A DNA stretch of 64,000 nucleotides, taken from positions 2,924,501 through 2,988,500 of the forward strand of contig JAMLJC010000001.1 in the NCBI GenBank assembly GCA_023953845.1, read 5' to 3'. Under the pieces are notes generated by a model, which searched no databases, was not told where the DNA came from, and saw nothing but the letters and a program-made list of their open reading frames with translations. Position 1 is the stretch's first letter, and every line of letters begins with the position of its first letter. This document shows, piece by piece, positions 1 to 9,305 of the stretch. The translations under genes and the position numbers were made by a program. Source of the stretch: Rhizobiaceae bacterium (GTDB taxonomy: Bacteria; Pseudomonadota; Alphaproteobacteria; Rhizobiales; Rhizobiaceae).

Positions 1-393
1 TTCGGAGGTCTCGATCTGGTCGGCGCGTTGCAGCGTCTTGTTGATGCGCTTGGCGAGTTCCGGCGCGGCATTGGCCGGATAGAGCGACTGGTCGGGATAC
101 ATTGCGGAAGCCGTGTTGGCGTCGGCCGCGACCTGCCAGCCCGAGAGATAGATCGCCTTCAGGCCGGCGCGGACCATCTGCATGGCCTGATTGCCGGAAA
201 GCGCGCCCAGCGCGTTGACGAAGTTCTCCTCGTGGATGAGCTTCCAGAGCCGGTTCGCGCCCATCTCGGCCAGACTGTATTTGATCTCCACGGAGCCGCG
301 CAGACGCTTCACATCCTCTGCCGTGTACGGACGCTCGATGCCGTCGTAGCGGCCCTTCGGCGCATTGGGAACGAGATTGTAAAAATCGGTCAT
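1..393 (-). CDS. aceA: Isocitrate lyase, N-terminal part (runs off the window)
   Basis: Reading the minus strand from the ATG at 393-391 gives 131 codons open to the window edge. The protein begins MTDFYNLVPNAPKGRYDGIE and contains RPYTAEDVKRLRGS, GALSGNQAMQMVRAGLKAIY and LSGWQVAADANTA, all characteristic of the N-terminal third of isocitrate lyase. The enzyme splits isocitrate into succinate and glyoxylate in the cytosolic glyoxylate shunt, which allows growth on acetate and fatty acids. The catalytic KKCGH loop lies outside the window. The gene is divergent from a RamB-like regulator at 632, the usual partner in rhizobia. The identity is secure; only the C-terminal part is unseen. Confidence 0.96.
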   Translation of the reverse strand, partial: MTDFYNLVPNAPKGRYDGIERPYTAEDVKRLRGSVEIKYSLAEMGANRLWKLIHEENFVNALGALSGNQAMQMVRAGLKAIYLSGWQVAADANTASAMYPDQSLYPANAAPELAKRINKTLQRADQIETSE

Positions 394-631
394 ATCGGTC
401 TGCCTGCTCTCTGGTACGTGTCTATGACTACGGTTCAGCCGCTGCGATTGCCGCGTTGGCTTGTGACGCAATTTACATTGCAGCGCAAAAGAGGCCAGAT
501 TTTCTTGCGATATTGCCCGAAAAATCGGGAAAGCCTGTATTGAGTTTGACGAGAGGCTGCTGTAAAAATGTCAAAAATGTAAATTGCCACGCAGCACCAA
601 ATGTGTCACGGTTTGTAAAGAGCGGTTCGAA
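394..631. promoter_or_regulatory. Divergent control region between aceA and the RamB-like regulator
   Basis: This 238-bp gap is less G+C-rich than its flanks and rich in symmetric sites. GCAAT-TTAC-ATTGC at 468-481 is a 5-bp dyad. Its first 12 bases (468-479) recur as an exact reverse complement at 576-587. AAAAATGT is repeated directly at 564-571 and 573-580. A CCCGA-AAAA-TCGGG dyad lies at 516-529. Such spacing fits autoregulation and control of aceA by the neighbouring regulator, but assignment of each site is inference. Confidence 0.6.
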
Positions 632-2083
632 GTGGCTGAGCAGAAGATTTTCGCCGGTCCCCGCGTCCGCCGCATCCGCAACGGTCTAGGCCTGACCCAG
701 ACCGCCATGGCCGAGGGGCTTGGCATATCGCCCTCCTATCTGAACCTGATCGAGCGCAACCAGCGTCCGCTGACGGTCCAGCTCCTGCTGAAGCTCGCCT
801 CCACCTACAAGGTCGATCCGGCCGATCTCCAGGGCGAGGCGAAAGGTTCCGTCGCGGCGTTGAAGGAAGCCTTCGCCGATCCGCTGCTTGCCGGCGAGCT
901 GCCGGGGGATCAGGAACTGATCGACCTTGCCGATTCCGCGCCCAATGCAGCGGCGGCGGTCGCAAAGCTCTATCGGGCCTATCGCGAGCAGGCGCGGCGG
1001 CTGTCGGACCTTTCCGAACTGATGGCGCATGAGGGCAGGGGGGCGCCGCTGGCATCCGCGCATCTGCCCATCGACGAGGTGCGCGACGCGCTGGAAGGCC
1101 GCCCGAACCATTTTCCGGCCATAGAGAGCGAGGCGGAAGCTTTCGCGAAACTGCTCGATCCGGGCGAGGATCTGTCCGGCGCGCTGAAGGCATGGCTGAA
1201 GCGCGACCACGGCATCGTCGTCCGCGTCCTGCCCGTCGCCACCATGCCGAACTGGCGTCGCCGCTACGACCGCCACTCGCAGCGGCTGTTCATCTCCGAA
1301 CGGCTCTCGCCTTTCGACCAGTTGCGGGAGGTGGCGATGGAGGCGTCGCTGATCCGCATGTCGGTGGCGATCGCGGCCGAGGTGCAGGCGCTGAAGCTCT
1401 CCTCCGACGAGGCGCGGCGGCTCGCCCGCTTCGAGCTGGCTCGATACGCCGCCCATGCCCTCATGATGCCCTATGCCGCCTTTCATCAGGTTGCGGTGCG
1501 CGCGCGCTACGACGTCGACGTGCTGCGCTCGCGTTTCGGCGTTTCCTTCGAGCAGGCCGCGATACGCCTCACCACCCTGCGGCGGCAGGGAGCGTCGGGC
1601 GTCGCCTTCTTCCTGCAGGAGATAGACAGCGCGGGAAACCGTATCCGGCGCGCCGGCGCATCGGGTTTTCCGCACAACAGCTTCGGCGGCGCCTGTCCCA
1701 AGCTCGCAGTCTACGCAGCCTTCTCGCAGCCGGGCCACATTCTGGTGGATGCGGTGGAATCGCCGGACGGGTCGAGATTCCTGACCGTCTCGCGGACGCT
1801 GGAAGGCCCGCAGGGCGCGTTCACGGAGCGCCCGCGCCGGACCGCGATGCTGCTGGGTTGCGACATGGCGCAAGCGGTCGAGACGGTCTACGCCGTCGCT
1901 TTGCCGGCCCCTGTTTCCGTCCCGGCGCAGCCCGTGCGGAGCGACGCCGCCGTCACCGCCATCGGCCCTGCCTGCCGGTTGTGCGAGCGTGTCGGCTGCC
2001 TGTCGCGCGCCGAGCCGCCGGTCACACGCCCGCTCGGCCTCGACGAGATGGTGACCGGGCTGAGCGCGTTCGACTTTCAATAG
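632..2083 (+). CDS. XRE-family regulator with IrrE-like and DUF2083 domains (RamB/short-chain acyl regulator type)
   Basis: 483 residues from a GTG at 632. The open frame extends to a TTG at 584, but that start would overlap the palindrome at 576-587 and add a non-conserved leader. AAAGAG near 617 is a plausible ribosome site for the GTG. Residues about 8-60 form a Cro/C1-type helix-turn-helix (QTAMAEGLGISPSYLNLIER). The middle resembles the IrrE/M78 domain without an obvious HExxH metal site (ARFELARYAAHALMMPY). The C-terminus is DUF2083-like and ends with a cysteine cluster, CRLCERVGC. Family members such as RamB control glyoxylate-cycle and acyl-CoA genes, which matches divergent aceA. The effector is unknown. 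Confidence 0.85.
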   Translation: MAEQKIFAGPRVRRIRNGLGLTQTAMAEGLGISPSYLNLIERNQRPLTVQLLLKLASTYKVDPADLQGEAKGSVAALKEAFADPLLAGELPGDQELIDLADSAPNAAAAVAKLYRAYREQARRLSDLSELMAHEGRGAPLASAHLPIDEVRDALEGRPNHFPAIESEAEAFAKLLDPGEDLSGALKAWLKRDHGIVVRVLPVATMPNWRRRYDRHSQRLFISERLSPFDQLREVAMEASLIRMSVAIAAEVQALKLSSDEARRLARFELARYAAHALMMPYAAFHQVAVRARYDVDVLRSRFGVSFEQAAIRLTTLRRQGASGVAFFLQEIDSAGNRIRRAGASGFPHNSFGGACPKLAVYAAFSQPGHILVDAVESPDGSRFLTVSRTLEGPQGAFTERPRRTAMLLGCDMAQAVETVYAVALPAPVSVPAQPVRSDAAVTAIGPACRLCERVGCLSRAEPPVTRPLGLDEMVTGLSAFDFQ

Positions 2084-2243
2084 ATGCAGCGCCAACGGCG
2101 TCCGGGCGCATTCGCCCTTCCGTTGACACAACATCGCCGCGACGCTGGATCACGCGCATCCCGCGGGGATTGGCTACGCGGTGACGACAGAGCGTGTCGC
2201 GCCCGGCAATGCCTGTCGGTGCATCTCCATTCAAAGTCGAGCC

Positions 2244-3191
2244 ATGGCAGACCTCGCCACCAGCGACAGCACGGACAATCCCGCCGCCGGCGGGGAGCGC
2301 ATCGGCGCGCTGTTCGTCTGCCTGTCGGCGCTGTGCTGGAGTTTTGGCGGCGCGATCGGGCGCTTCATCGAGGACGCTGACGCCTGGACGGTCGTGTTCT
2401 GGCGCTCCGCATGGGCGGCTGCTTTCATTTTCGGCTTCATGCTGTGGCGCGACGGTTTTCGCGGCACCATGCGCATCTTCCGTGGCATGGGCGTGCCGGG
2501 GATCGTCGTCGCAGCCTGCTTCGCCATAGCCTCGACATGCTTCGTCGTCGCCCTGGGCTACACCACCGTGGCGAACATCCTGCTGATGCAGGCGGGCGTT
2601 CCCCTGTTCGCGGCGCTGCTGGCCTGGGCGGTCTTCCGCGAAAAGGTGAGCGGCAAGACCTGGCTGGCCATCGCCGCCGTAATCGCCGGCGTGGGCATCA
2701 TGGTGTCGGAATCGCTGAGCGGCGCGGTCTCCCCGATCGGTGACGGCCTGGCGCTGCTGATTGCCTGCGCATTCGCCGTCGCCACCGTGACCACGCGCCG
2801 CTTCGCCCATGTGCGGATGACGCCGGCCACCTGCCTAGGCACGCTTTTCGCCGCGCTTTTCGGCGCGACGCAGGCAAGCGCCTTTGCAGTTTCGGTTCCG
2901 GAAATGGCGCTGCTCTTCGCCTTCGGCGTCCTCAATCTCGGGCTGGGCCTTGCCCTCTTCGCCACGGGCGCGCGCCTCATTCCCGCGGCATTCACCGCGC
3001 TACTCGGCACCTTCGAGCCGATCCTGGGACCGGTCTGGGTGTGGCTGATCCATGGCGAGATACCGTCCGGCGCCACCATGCTCGGCGGCACCATCGTGGT
3101 CGTCGCGCTGCTCGTCTATCTCGCCTTCGAGTTCCGCCGGCAGGCCATGCCCGCCCGCCCCGGCGTGACCGGCGTGTCCACGCCCCTCTAG
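2244..3191 (+). CDS. DMT-superfamily EamA transporter
   Basis: 315 residues from the ATG at 2244 (MADLATSDSTDNPAAGGER). An in-frame upstream start at 2181 would add a cysteine-containing leader that does not look membrane-like. The protein is almost wholly hydrophobic, with about ten predicted membrane segments in two EamA halves (roughly residues 20-155 and 165-300). Typical EamA positions are visible, such as the first-helix run ALCWSFGGAIGRF and the second-half end AAFTALLGTFEPILGPVWVW. Family members export amino acids or other small metabolites from the cytoplasm. The substrate cannot be read from sequence. It precedes the pot cluster by 158 bp and is probably a separate unit. Confidence 0.85.
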   Translation: MADLATSDSTDNPAAGGERIGALFVCLSALCWSFGGAIGRFIEDADAWTVVFWRSAWAAAFIFGFMLWRDGFRGTMRIFRGMGVPGIVVAACFAIASTCFVVALGYTTVANILLMQAGVPLFAALLAWAVFREKVSGKTWLAIAAVIAGVGIMVSESLSGAVSPIGDGLALLIACAFAVATVTTRRFAHVRMTPATCLGTLFAALFGATQASAFAVSVPEMALLFAFGVLNLGLGLALFATGARLIPAAFTALLGTFEPILGPVWVWLIHGEIPSGATMLGGTIVVVALLVYLAFEFRRQAMPARPGVTGVSTPL

Positions 3192-3349
3192 GGACAGGCG
3201 GCAAGGCGCCGGATACCCCTGTCTATATTGTTGGCATCGCACAATTTTCGCGCTTGTCGCCATCCGCAATCGTTAATAGGCTTGCCTTCAAATCCGGCCG
3301 TGAAGGACCGCTGTGCGAGCCGGGAACGATTGAAACAGAGGAGAAACGA

Positions 3350-4447
3350 ATGATCCGCACCGCGCTTCGGCTTTCCGCCGCGACGGCTTTCGCGGCGCTG
3401 TTCACGCTGGCCGCCAACGCCCAGGAACGCGTCGTCAACGTCTTCAACTGGTCGGACTATATCGATGACTCGATCCTTGCCGACTTCACCAAGGAAACCG
3501 GCATCAAGGTCGTCTACGACGTCTTCGATTCCAACGAGATCCTCGAAACCAAGCTGCTGGCCGGGGGATCGGGCTACGACATCGTCGTGCCGACCGCCAA
3601 CTTCCTGTCGCGCCAGATCCAGGCTGGCGTCTTCCAGAAGCTCGACAAGTCCAAGCTCCCCAATCTGACGAATATGTGGGACGTGGTCTCCGAACGGACC
3701 GCGCGCTACGATCCCGGCAACGAATACTCGATCAACTACATGTGGGGCACGGTCGGGCTCGGCTACAATGTGAAGAAGGTCAAGGACGCGCTCGGCGTCG
3801 ACTCCATCGACAGCTGGAACGTCCTGTTCGACCCCGAGAACGCCGGGAAGCTCGCGGATTGCGGCATCTACGTCCTCGATTCCCCGAGCGACGTATTGCC
3901 GACGGTTCTCAAATATCTCGGCATCGACCCGGACTCGAACTCCCCGGACGATTTCGCCAAGGCCGAAGAGGTCATGATGAAGGTCCGGCCCTACATCCGC
4001 AAATTCCATTCCTCCGAATACATCAACGCGCTCGCCAATGGCGACATCTGCCTGGCGGTCGGCTGGTCCGGCGACGTCTTCCAGGCGCGCGACCGCGCGG
4101 CCGAGGCGGATCAGGGCGTCGAGGTGGCATACGTCGTGCCGAAGGAAGGCGCGGAAATGTGGTTCGATCAGATGGCCATTCCCGCCGATGCGCCGCATGT
4201 CGAGGAGGCGCACGAGTTCCTGAACTACATCATGAAGCCCGAAGTGGTCGCCAAGGCGTCCAATTTCGTCTTCTACGCGAACGGCAATCTGGCCTCGCAG
4301 CAGTTCATCGACAAGGAAATCCTCGAAGACCCGGCGGTGTATCCGGATGAAGCGACGCTGAAGAACCTGTTCACGGTCGGCGCCTACGACCCGAAGATCC
4401 AGCGGATCGTCACCCGGACCTGGACGAAGATCACCACCGGCCAGTGA
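3350..4447 (+). CDS. potF: Putrescine/spermidine ABC transporter, periplasmic binding protein
   Basis: 365 residues from the ATG at 3350, preceded by GAGGAG at 3338-3343. Residues 1-24 are a Sec signal peptide ending ANAQ. The mature protein starts ERVVNVFNWSDYIDDSIL, the usual opening of PotD/PotF proteins, and keeps the polyamine-pocket aromatics (NWSDY, YSINYMWGTVGLGYN, WFDQMAIP). The length matches PotF (about 370). It delivers putrescine or a related polyamine to the PotGHI membrane complex. It is first in a four-gene cluster with ATPase and two permeases. A hairpin at 4455 separates it from potG and could set the excess of binding protein over transporter. Confidence 0.93.
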   Translation: MIRTALRLSAATAFAALFTLAANAQERVVNVFNWSDYIDDSILADFTKETGIKVVYDVFDSNEILETKLLAGGSGYDIVVPTANFLSRQIQAGVFQKLDKSKLPNLTNMWDVVSERTARYDPGNEYSINYMWGTVGLGYNVKKVKDALGVDSIDSWNVLFDPENAGKLADCGIYVLDSPSDVLPTVLKYLGIDPDSNSPDDFAKAEEVMMKVRPYIRKFHSSEYINALANGDICLAVGWSGDVFQARDRAAEADQGVEVAYVVPKEGAEMWFDQMAIPADAPHVEEAHEFLNYIMKPEVVAKASNFVFYANGNLASQQFIDKEILEDPAVYPDEATLKNLFTVGAYDPKIQRIVTRTWTKITTGQ

Positions 4448-4454
4448 GACGACA

Positions 4455-4482
4455 AAGGCCCGGCTTCTCGCCGGGCTTTCTT
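4455..4482 (+). terminator. Intrinsic terminator/attenuator between potF and potG
   Basis: A 7-bp perfect stem GCCCGGC (4458-4464) and GCCGGGC (4470-4476) with a TTCTC loop is flanked by AAA and TTTCTT. It lies 20 bp before the potG start, so it probably acts as a partial terminator that stabilises potF mRNA rather than the end of the operon. Confidence 0.75.
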
Positions 4483-4502
4483 CTTGGGACTGAGGGGACG
4501 TC

Positions 4503-5645
4503 ATGCAATCACTCGGAAGCATCCGCAGAAGCTTCGCGCCCTGGACCGATCCGGCAGCGAAGCCCTACATCTCCTTCGAAAACGTGACGAAGAAGTTCGG
4601 CGACTTCACCGCCGTCAACAACCTGTCCCTGACCATCTTCGAGCGGGAGTTCTTCGCCCTTCTCGGCGCGTCCGGCTGCGGCAAGTCCACCCTGCTCCGG
4701 ATGCTCGCGGGCTTCGAGGAACCGAGTTCCGGACGCATCCTGCTCGACGGGCAGGATTTGCGCGGCACGCCGCCCTACAAGCGGCCCGTCAACATGATGT
4801 TCCAGTCCTATGCGCTGTTCCCGCACATGACGGTCGAGGCCAACATCGCTTTCGGCCTCAAGCAGGAAGGCATGCCCGCCGACCAGATCAGGGCGCGTGT
4901 CGCCGAGATGCTGAAGCTCGTCAAGCTGGAGCCCTTCGCCAGGCGCAAGCCGCACCAGCTTTCAGGCGGCCAGCGTCAGCGCGTGGCTCTGGCCCGATCT
5001 GTCGCCAAGCGCCCCAAAGTGCTGCTGCTCGACGAGCCGCTCGGCGCGCTCGACAAGAAGCTGCGCGAGGAGACGCAGTTCGAACTGATGGATCTGCAGC
5101 AGAATCTCGGCCTCACCTTCGTCGTCGTCACGCACGACCAGGAGGAGGCGATGACCATGGCCGACCGCATCGCCATTCTCGACAAGGGGCAGGTGATGCA
5201 GGTGGCGACGCCGGCCGAGATCTACGAGGCTCCGGGCTCGCGCTTCGTCGCCAACTTCGTCGGCAACGTCAACATGTTCGAGGGGAAGGTCGCCGCGCGC
5301 GACGCGGACACCGCGCGCATCACGGGGGCGACCGGCGCGGAGATCGTCGTCGCGAACGCCGGCGACGCGGCCGCCGGCAACACGGTGGCTTTCGCGATCA
5401 GGCCCGAAAAGATCAGGGTGTCCTCGAAGAAGCCGGACAATGCCGGCGTCAACGCCATGGAGGGCGAGGTCTACGATATCGCCTATCTCGGCGACATGAC
5501 CATCTACCATGTCAGGCTCTCCGACGGGCAGGTGGTCAAGGCCGCCGCCCTCAACGCCGCACGCGTCACCGACGATCCGCTCACCTGGAACGACCGCGCC
5601 TGGATCTCCTTCCAGCCCGATGCGGGCGTCGTGCTGACGCGTTAG
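4503..5645 (+). CDS. potG: Polyamine ABC transporter, ATP-binding subunit
   Basis: 380 residues with all ABC motifs: Walker A GASGCGKST near residues 57-65, Q-loop FQSYALFPHM, signature LSGGQRQRVALARS, Walker B VLLLDEPLGALD and H-loop VVTHDQEEAM. The C-terminal 130 residues form the TOBE regulatory domain typical of PotA/PotG. It hydrolyses ATP at the inner face of the membrane to drive PotHI. A GAGGGG ribosome site lies 6 bases ahead of the ATG. It is transcribed with potH (23 bp downstream) and potI. PotG rather than PotA is chosen because the binding protein is PotF-like. Confidence 0.93.
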   Translation: MQSLGSIRRSFAPWTDPAAKPYISFENVTKKFGDFTAVNNLSLTIFEREFFALLGASGCGKSTLLRMLAGFEEPSSGRILLDGQDLRGTPPYKRPVNMMFQSYALFPHMTVEANIAFGLKQEGMPADQIRARVAEMLKLVKLEPFARRKPHQLSGGQRQRVALARSVAKRPKVLLLDEPLGALDKKLREETQFELMDLQQNLGLTFVVVTHDQEEAMTMADRIAILDKGQVMQVATPAEIYEAPGSRFVANFVGNVNMFEGKVAARDADTARITGATGAEIVVANAGDAAAGNTVAFAIRPEKIRVSSKKPDNAGVNAMEGEVYDIAYLGDMTIYHVRLSDGQVVKAAALNAARVTDDPLTWNDRAWISFQPDAGVVLTR

Positions 5646-5668
5646 AGACATTGCTCTAGGAGGGAAGA

Positions 5669-6619
5669 ATGGCCGAAGCAGCGATCTCCGCGCGCGAGGC
5701 GCAAGCCGCACCGGGCGCCTTCAGCAGCATCGTCTCCGCCGTCACCGGCCGGCTGGTCATCGCCATCCCCTATGTGTGGCTGCTGGTGTTCTTCCTCGTC
5801 CCCTTCTTCATCGTCTTCAAGATTTCGCTGTCGCAGACGGCGATCGCCATGCCGCCCTATACGCCGGTCATCGGCGTCACCGATTTCTTCGAGAAGATCG
5901 GGGAACTGTCCTTCGACAATTATGTCTGGCTGACCGAGGACGCGCTCTACTTCAACGCCTATCTGTCGAGCCTGTGGATCGCCGCCGTCTCGACGCTGCT
6001 GACGCTGCTCATCGGCTATCCGATCGCCTACGGCATGGCGCGCGCGCCGGCCACCTGGCGGCCGACCCTGCTGATGCTCGTCATCCTGCCTTTCTGGACC
6101 TCGTTCCTCATCCGCGTCTACGCGTGGATCGGCATCCTGAAGCCGGAGGGCCTGCTCAACCAGCTGCTGCTGTCGCTCAACGTCATCGACCAGCCGCTGA
6201 TCATCCTCAACACCAACACGGCGATCTTCATCGGCATCGTCTATTCCTACCTGCCCTTCATGATCCTGCCGCTCTATTCGGCGCTGGAGAAGATGGACTA
6301 CACGCTGATCGAGGCCGCCAACGATCTCGGCTGCCGGCCGACCTCGGCGTTCTGGAAGATCACTTTTCCGCTGTCGCTGCCGGGCGTCGTCGCGGGCTGC
6401 CTGCTGGTCTTCATCCCTGCCGTCGGCGAATTCGTCATTCCCGATCTGCTCGGCGGCTCGGAGACGCTGATGATCGGCAAGACGCTGTGGAACGAGTTCA
6501 ACGCCAACCGCGACTGGCCGGTGTCCTCGGCCGTGGCGATCATCCTGCTGCTTCTGCTGGTCGTGCCGATCATGTTCTTCCAGCACTTCCAGGCCAAGGC
6601 GCAGGAACAGGGGAGGTGA
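5669..6619 (+). CDS. potH: Polyamine ABC transporter, permease 1
   Basis: 316 residues with about six membrane segments and a BPD_transp_1 domain covering most of the C-terminal two thirds. The EAA coupling loop reads EAANDLGCRPTSAFWKITFP, the contact with PotG. A strong GGAGG lies 6 bases before the ATG. The N-terminal cytoplasmic tail of about 25 residues and the first helix (VWLLVFFLVPFFIVFKISLS) are normal for PotH/PotB. It pairs with PotI, whose start is 4 bp beyond its stop codon, so the two are certainly co-translated. Confidence 0.92.
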   Translation: MAEAAISAREAQAAPGAFSSIVSAVTGRLVIAIPYVWLLVFFLVPFFIVFKISLSQTAIAMPPYTPVIGVTDFFEKIGELSFDNYVWLTEDALYFNAYLSSLWIAAVSTLLTLLIGYPIAYGMARAPATWRPTLLMLVILPFWTSFLIRVYAWIGILKPEGLLNQLLLSLNVIDQPLIILNTNTAIFIGIVYSYLPFMILPLYSALEKMDYTLIEAANDLGCRPTSAFWKITFPLSLPGVVAGCLLVFIPAVGEFVIPDLLGGSETLMIGKTLWNEFNANRDWPVSSAVAIILLLLLVVPIMFFQHFQAKAQEQGR

Positions 6620-6623
6620 GGCG

Positions 6624-7442
6624 ATGAACCCGACTTGGAGCCGTTTCAACATCGTCTCGATCGTGCTCGGCTTTGCCTTCCTCTATTTGCCGATCGTCAT
6701 CCTCGTCGTCTTCTCCTTCAACGAGTCCAGGCTCGTCACCGTCTGGGCGGGTTTCTCGACCAAGTGGTACGTCTCGCTGATGCAGAACCAGGGGCTGCTC
6801 GACGCCGCCTGGGTGACGGCGCGGGTCGGCCTGCTGTCGGCAACCTTCGCCACCGTCCTCGGCACGCTCGCGGCGCTGGCGCTCACGCGCTACACCCGAT
6901 TCCGTGGAAGGGTGCTGTTTTCGGGCATGGTCTTCGCGCCGCTGGTCATGCCGGAGGTCATCACCGGCCTGTCGCTGCTCCTGCTCTTCGTCGCCGTCGG
7001 CCTCGACCGCGGCTTCGTCACCGTGACGCTGGCGCACATCACCTTCACCATGTGCTTCGTCGCGGTCGTCGTGCAGTCGCGCCTGATGACCTTCGACCGT
7101 TCGCTGGAGGAAGCCGCAATGGACCTCGGCGCGACGCCGGTGAAGACCTTTTTCCAGGTTACGCTGCCCGTCATCCTGCCGGCCATTATTTCCGGCTGGA
7201 TGCTGGCCTTCACCCTGTCGCTCGACGATCTCGTCATCGCCAGCTTCACGTCCGGTCCGGGCGCGACGACCCTGCCGATGAAGATTTATAGCCAGGTGCG
7301 CCTCGGCGTGACGCCGGAGATCAACGCCGCCTGCACCATCCTGATCGGCATCGTCGCGGTCGGCGTGCTGGTCGCTTCGGTGGTCAACAAGCGCCGCGAG
7401 GTGCAGCGCGCCCGTGACGAGCAGGCGGCACAGCGCGGATAG
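6624..7442 (+). CDS. potI: Polyamine ABC transporter, permease 2
   Basis: 272 residues with six predicted membrane helices and the BPD_transp_1 fold. The EAA loop is EEAAMDLGATPVKTFFQVTLP. The helix LYLPIVILVVFSFNESRL and the segment FTLSLDDLVIASFTSGPG are diagnostic of the PotC/PotI subfamily. It completes the PotFGHI importer. The gene ends 18 bp before the convergent asmA-like gene, with no clear terminator hairpin in that short gap. Confidence 0.92.
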   Translation: MNPTWSRFNIVSIVLGFAFLYLPIVILVVFSFNESRLVTVWAGFSTKWYVSLMQNQGLLDAAWVTARVGLLSATFATVLGTLAALALTRYTRFRGRVLFSGMVFAPLVMPEVITGLSLLLLFVAVGLDRGFVTVTLAHITFTMCFVAVVVQSRLMTFDRSLEEAAMDLGATPVKTFFQVTLPVILPAIISGWMLAFTLSLDDLVIASFTSGPGATTLPMKIYSQVRLGVTPEINAACTILIGIVAVGVLVASVVNKRREVQRARDEQAAQRG

Positions 7443-7460
7443 CTTTCCAGCGGGCCTGTT

Positions 7461-9305
7461 TCAGTCGATCTTGCGGGGCAGTGCCGGCGAGATGAACGGT
7501 TTCGACCACGTGCCGCCGACGAAGAAGCCGGGCGGCTGTGCGGTCGGCTCCGTCTGGCTGCTGTTCATTATCGTTCCGGTCAGCGCAAGGCCGCGTCCCG
7601 CATAGGAAACGACGCCCGAAAGCGCGATCGTGTTCTGCCCCGACCTGATTTCCGCCTGGTCGAGCCGCGCGACATTGGCGGCGATGGTTGCCTTGAGGTC
7701 CAGCCGGTCCACGGCGAGGGTGCCTTGCGCGACCTCGTCGAGCGCGAAGAAGCCGCCCTGCTGCGTCTTGGCGACGAATGCCGCGAGATCGATTCCGGGC
7801 AGGGTGCCTGCACCGAAATTCGCGGCGAGCGTGCCGCCGAGCGCATCCGTGAAATGGTCCCAGTCGCTCACCGGGCCTTTCAGCATCAGCGAGAAGCCGC
7901 CGCGGCTCGCCGGCACCGCGCGAGAAAGGCCGAGCGCCTGCGCGAATGCGCCACCGTCGATATCCGTGGCGCGTATGCTCGTTTCCACCTCGACCCCGTT
8001 ATCCCGGCGGTCGAAGCGCATTCCCGCCTGGATAGATCCGTCGAATGCGCGCGCATCCGAGACGTCGAAGACGGCCAGACCGTCGCGGATCTGCGCCGTC
8101 GCAGCGACGTCCGCGAGCGCGATCTGGCCGGCATTGGCCTGTGCGGCGGACATTCGCAGGTCGAGATTGATCGGGGGGGTGAAATAGGGATCGATCGCGC
8201 CTGTCGAGCGCGGATCTCCGTCCGGCGCGAAGGCGGCGAACAGCGCGCCGAGATTGGCCTGCTGCAGCGCAAGCGTGCCGGACAGGGCGGGCCGTGGCGC
8301 GTCGAGAACGAGTTCGGCGGCCCCCGTGCCGGTGCTGCCGTTCGCCGTCATCTGCAGGCCTTCGAACTTGATGCGATGGTAATCGCCCTGCACCTGTCCG
8401 CGTATGCTCACGGCATCGAGGTCGGGCGAGCCGACGATGCCGGTCTGCGACCATTCCAGCATGCGCCGCAGCGACGAGGTGGAGAAGGCTGCCTCGCCCT
8501 GGAAGAAGGGCTGGCTGGACAGGTTGATCGTGCCGTCGAAGGTGGCATTGCCCGGCGCGCCCGCAAAGGCGACATTCGTGCGCGCAGTGCCCCCGGCCAG
8601 CAGCAGCATCGGCTCGGTCGAGGACAGTTCGACGATCACCGACTCGCCGCGCCATACGCCCGAAGCGCGCAGCGACCCGCTGCGGTCGAGCCGCGGCCAT
8701 GAGATGACGCCTTCAAGGGAGCCGACGATCGTCGCTTCGTCCCGCGCGTCGACGATGCTGCCGCTGAAGAACTCGACATCGCCGAAGGGATCGCCCGGCA
8801 GGTTCGTCGCGTCGCGGTCATCGGCGTTCTGGGCCATCAGCACCTGTGCGTCCTTGACGGCGTTCGCCATCCTGCCGCCGCCGGGCAGGCGCGGCAGGTA
8901 GATGCCGGAGGCGTCGGGCTCCACGCGCAGCACCGGCTTCAGCAACCTCACTTTGGTGAAGTAGATGTCGCCGGTCAGCGCGGCCATGGGCGACAGGCTG
9001 ATCAGCATCTGGTCGGCCGTCATCACCGGCGGGCCGGGCTGCGTCCACTGCGCCAGCTTCACCCCGTTGAGCACGGCGCGGAACGGAAAAAGCCGGACCT
9101 CCGGGTCCGAATCGATCGAGACCTGATAGCCGCTCCAGACGCTGAGCTCGAAGGCGATCCGCTCCTTGACGATCCGCGTCGAGGCGACGAACGGCACGAT
9201 CACATAGAGGAAGATCGCGACGATCAGCAGGGCGCCTGCGCCCCACAGCGCCGGGCGCGCATTGGATCGGGCAAGCCGGACGATATCGAGAAGCTTCTTC
9301 TGCAC
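7461..9305 (-). CDS. AsmA-family membrane-anchored protein
   Basis: About 614 residues from a GTG at 9305 (VQKKLLDIVRLARSNARPAL); the frame is open to 9404, so a slightly longer start is possible. One N-terminal membrane anchor (WGAGALLIVAIFLYVIVPFV) is followed by a long beta-rich periplasmic region with the AsmA opening LSVWSGYQVSIDSDPEVRLFPF and the C-terminal AsmA segment near GTLPGIDLAAFVAKTQQGGF. AsmA-like proteins act in the envelope and are related to bridge-like lipid-transfer proteins that influence outer-membrane lipid balance. It is a single gene, convergent with potI and divergent from aacS. No specific substrate can be given. Confidence 0.85.
   Translation of the reverse strand: MQKKLLDIVRLARSNARPALWGAGALLIVAIFLYVIVPFVASTRIVKERIAFELSVWSGYQVSIDSDPEVRLFPFRAVLNGVKLAQWTQPGPPVMTADQMLISLSPMAALTGDIYFTKVRLLKPVLRVEPDASGIYLPRLPGGGRMANAVKDAQVLMAQNADDRDATNLPGDPFGDVEFFSGSIVDARDEATIVGSLEGVISWPRLDRSGSLRASGVWRGESVIVELSSTEPMLLLAGGTARTNVAFAGAPGNATFDGTINLSSQPFFQGEAAFSTSSLRRMLEWSQTGIVGSPDLDAVSIRGQVQGDYHRIKFEGLQMTANGSTGTGAAELVLDAPRPALSGTLALQQANLGALFAAFAPDGDPRSTGAIDPYFTPPINLDLRMSAAQANAGQIALADVAATAQIRDGLAVFDVSDARAFDGSIQAGMRFDRRDNGVEVETSIRATDIDGGAFAQALGLSRAVPASRGGFSLMLKGPVSDWDHFTDALGGTLAANFGAGTLPGIDLAAFVAKTQQGGFFALDEVAQGTLAVDRLDLKATIAANVARLDQAEIRSGQNTIALSGVVSYAGRGLALTGTIMNSSQTEPTAQPPGFFVGGTWSKPFISPALPRKID

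Noticed and set aside
28..543. A 171-codon plus-strand frame at the window start
   Set aside because: It is antisense to the clearly conserved aceA and its product resembles no protein; high G+C makes such shadows common.
686..2134. A 482-codon minus-strand frame opposite the RamB-like gene
   Set aside because: It is the codon-position shadow of the regulator, Arg/Gly/His-rich and without domains.
3192..3349. A riboswitch in the potF leader
   Set aside because: I see no conserved aptamer or expression platform in these 158 bp, only a plausible promoter region.
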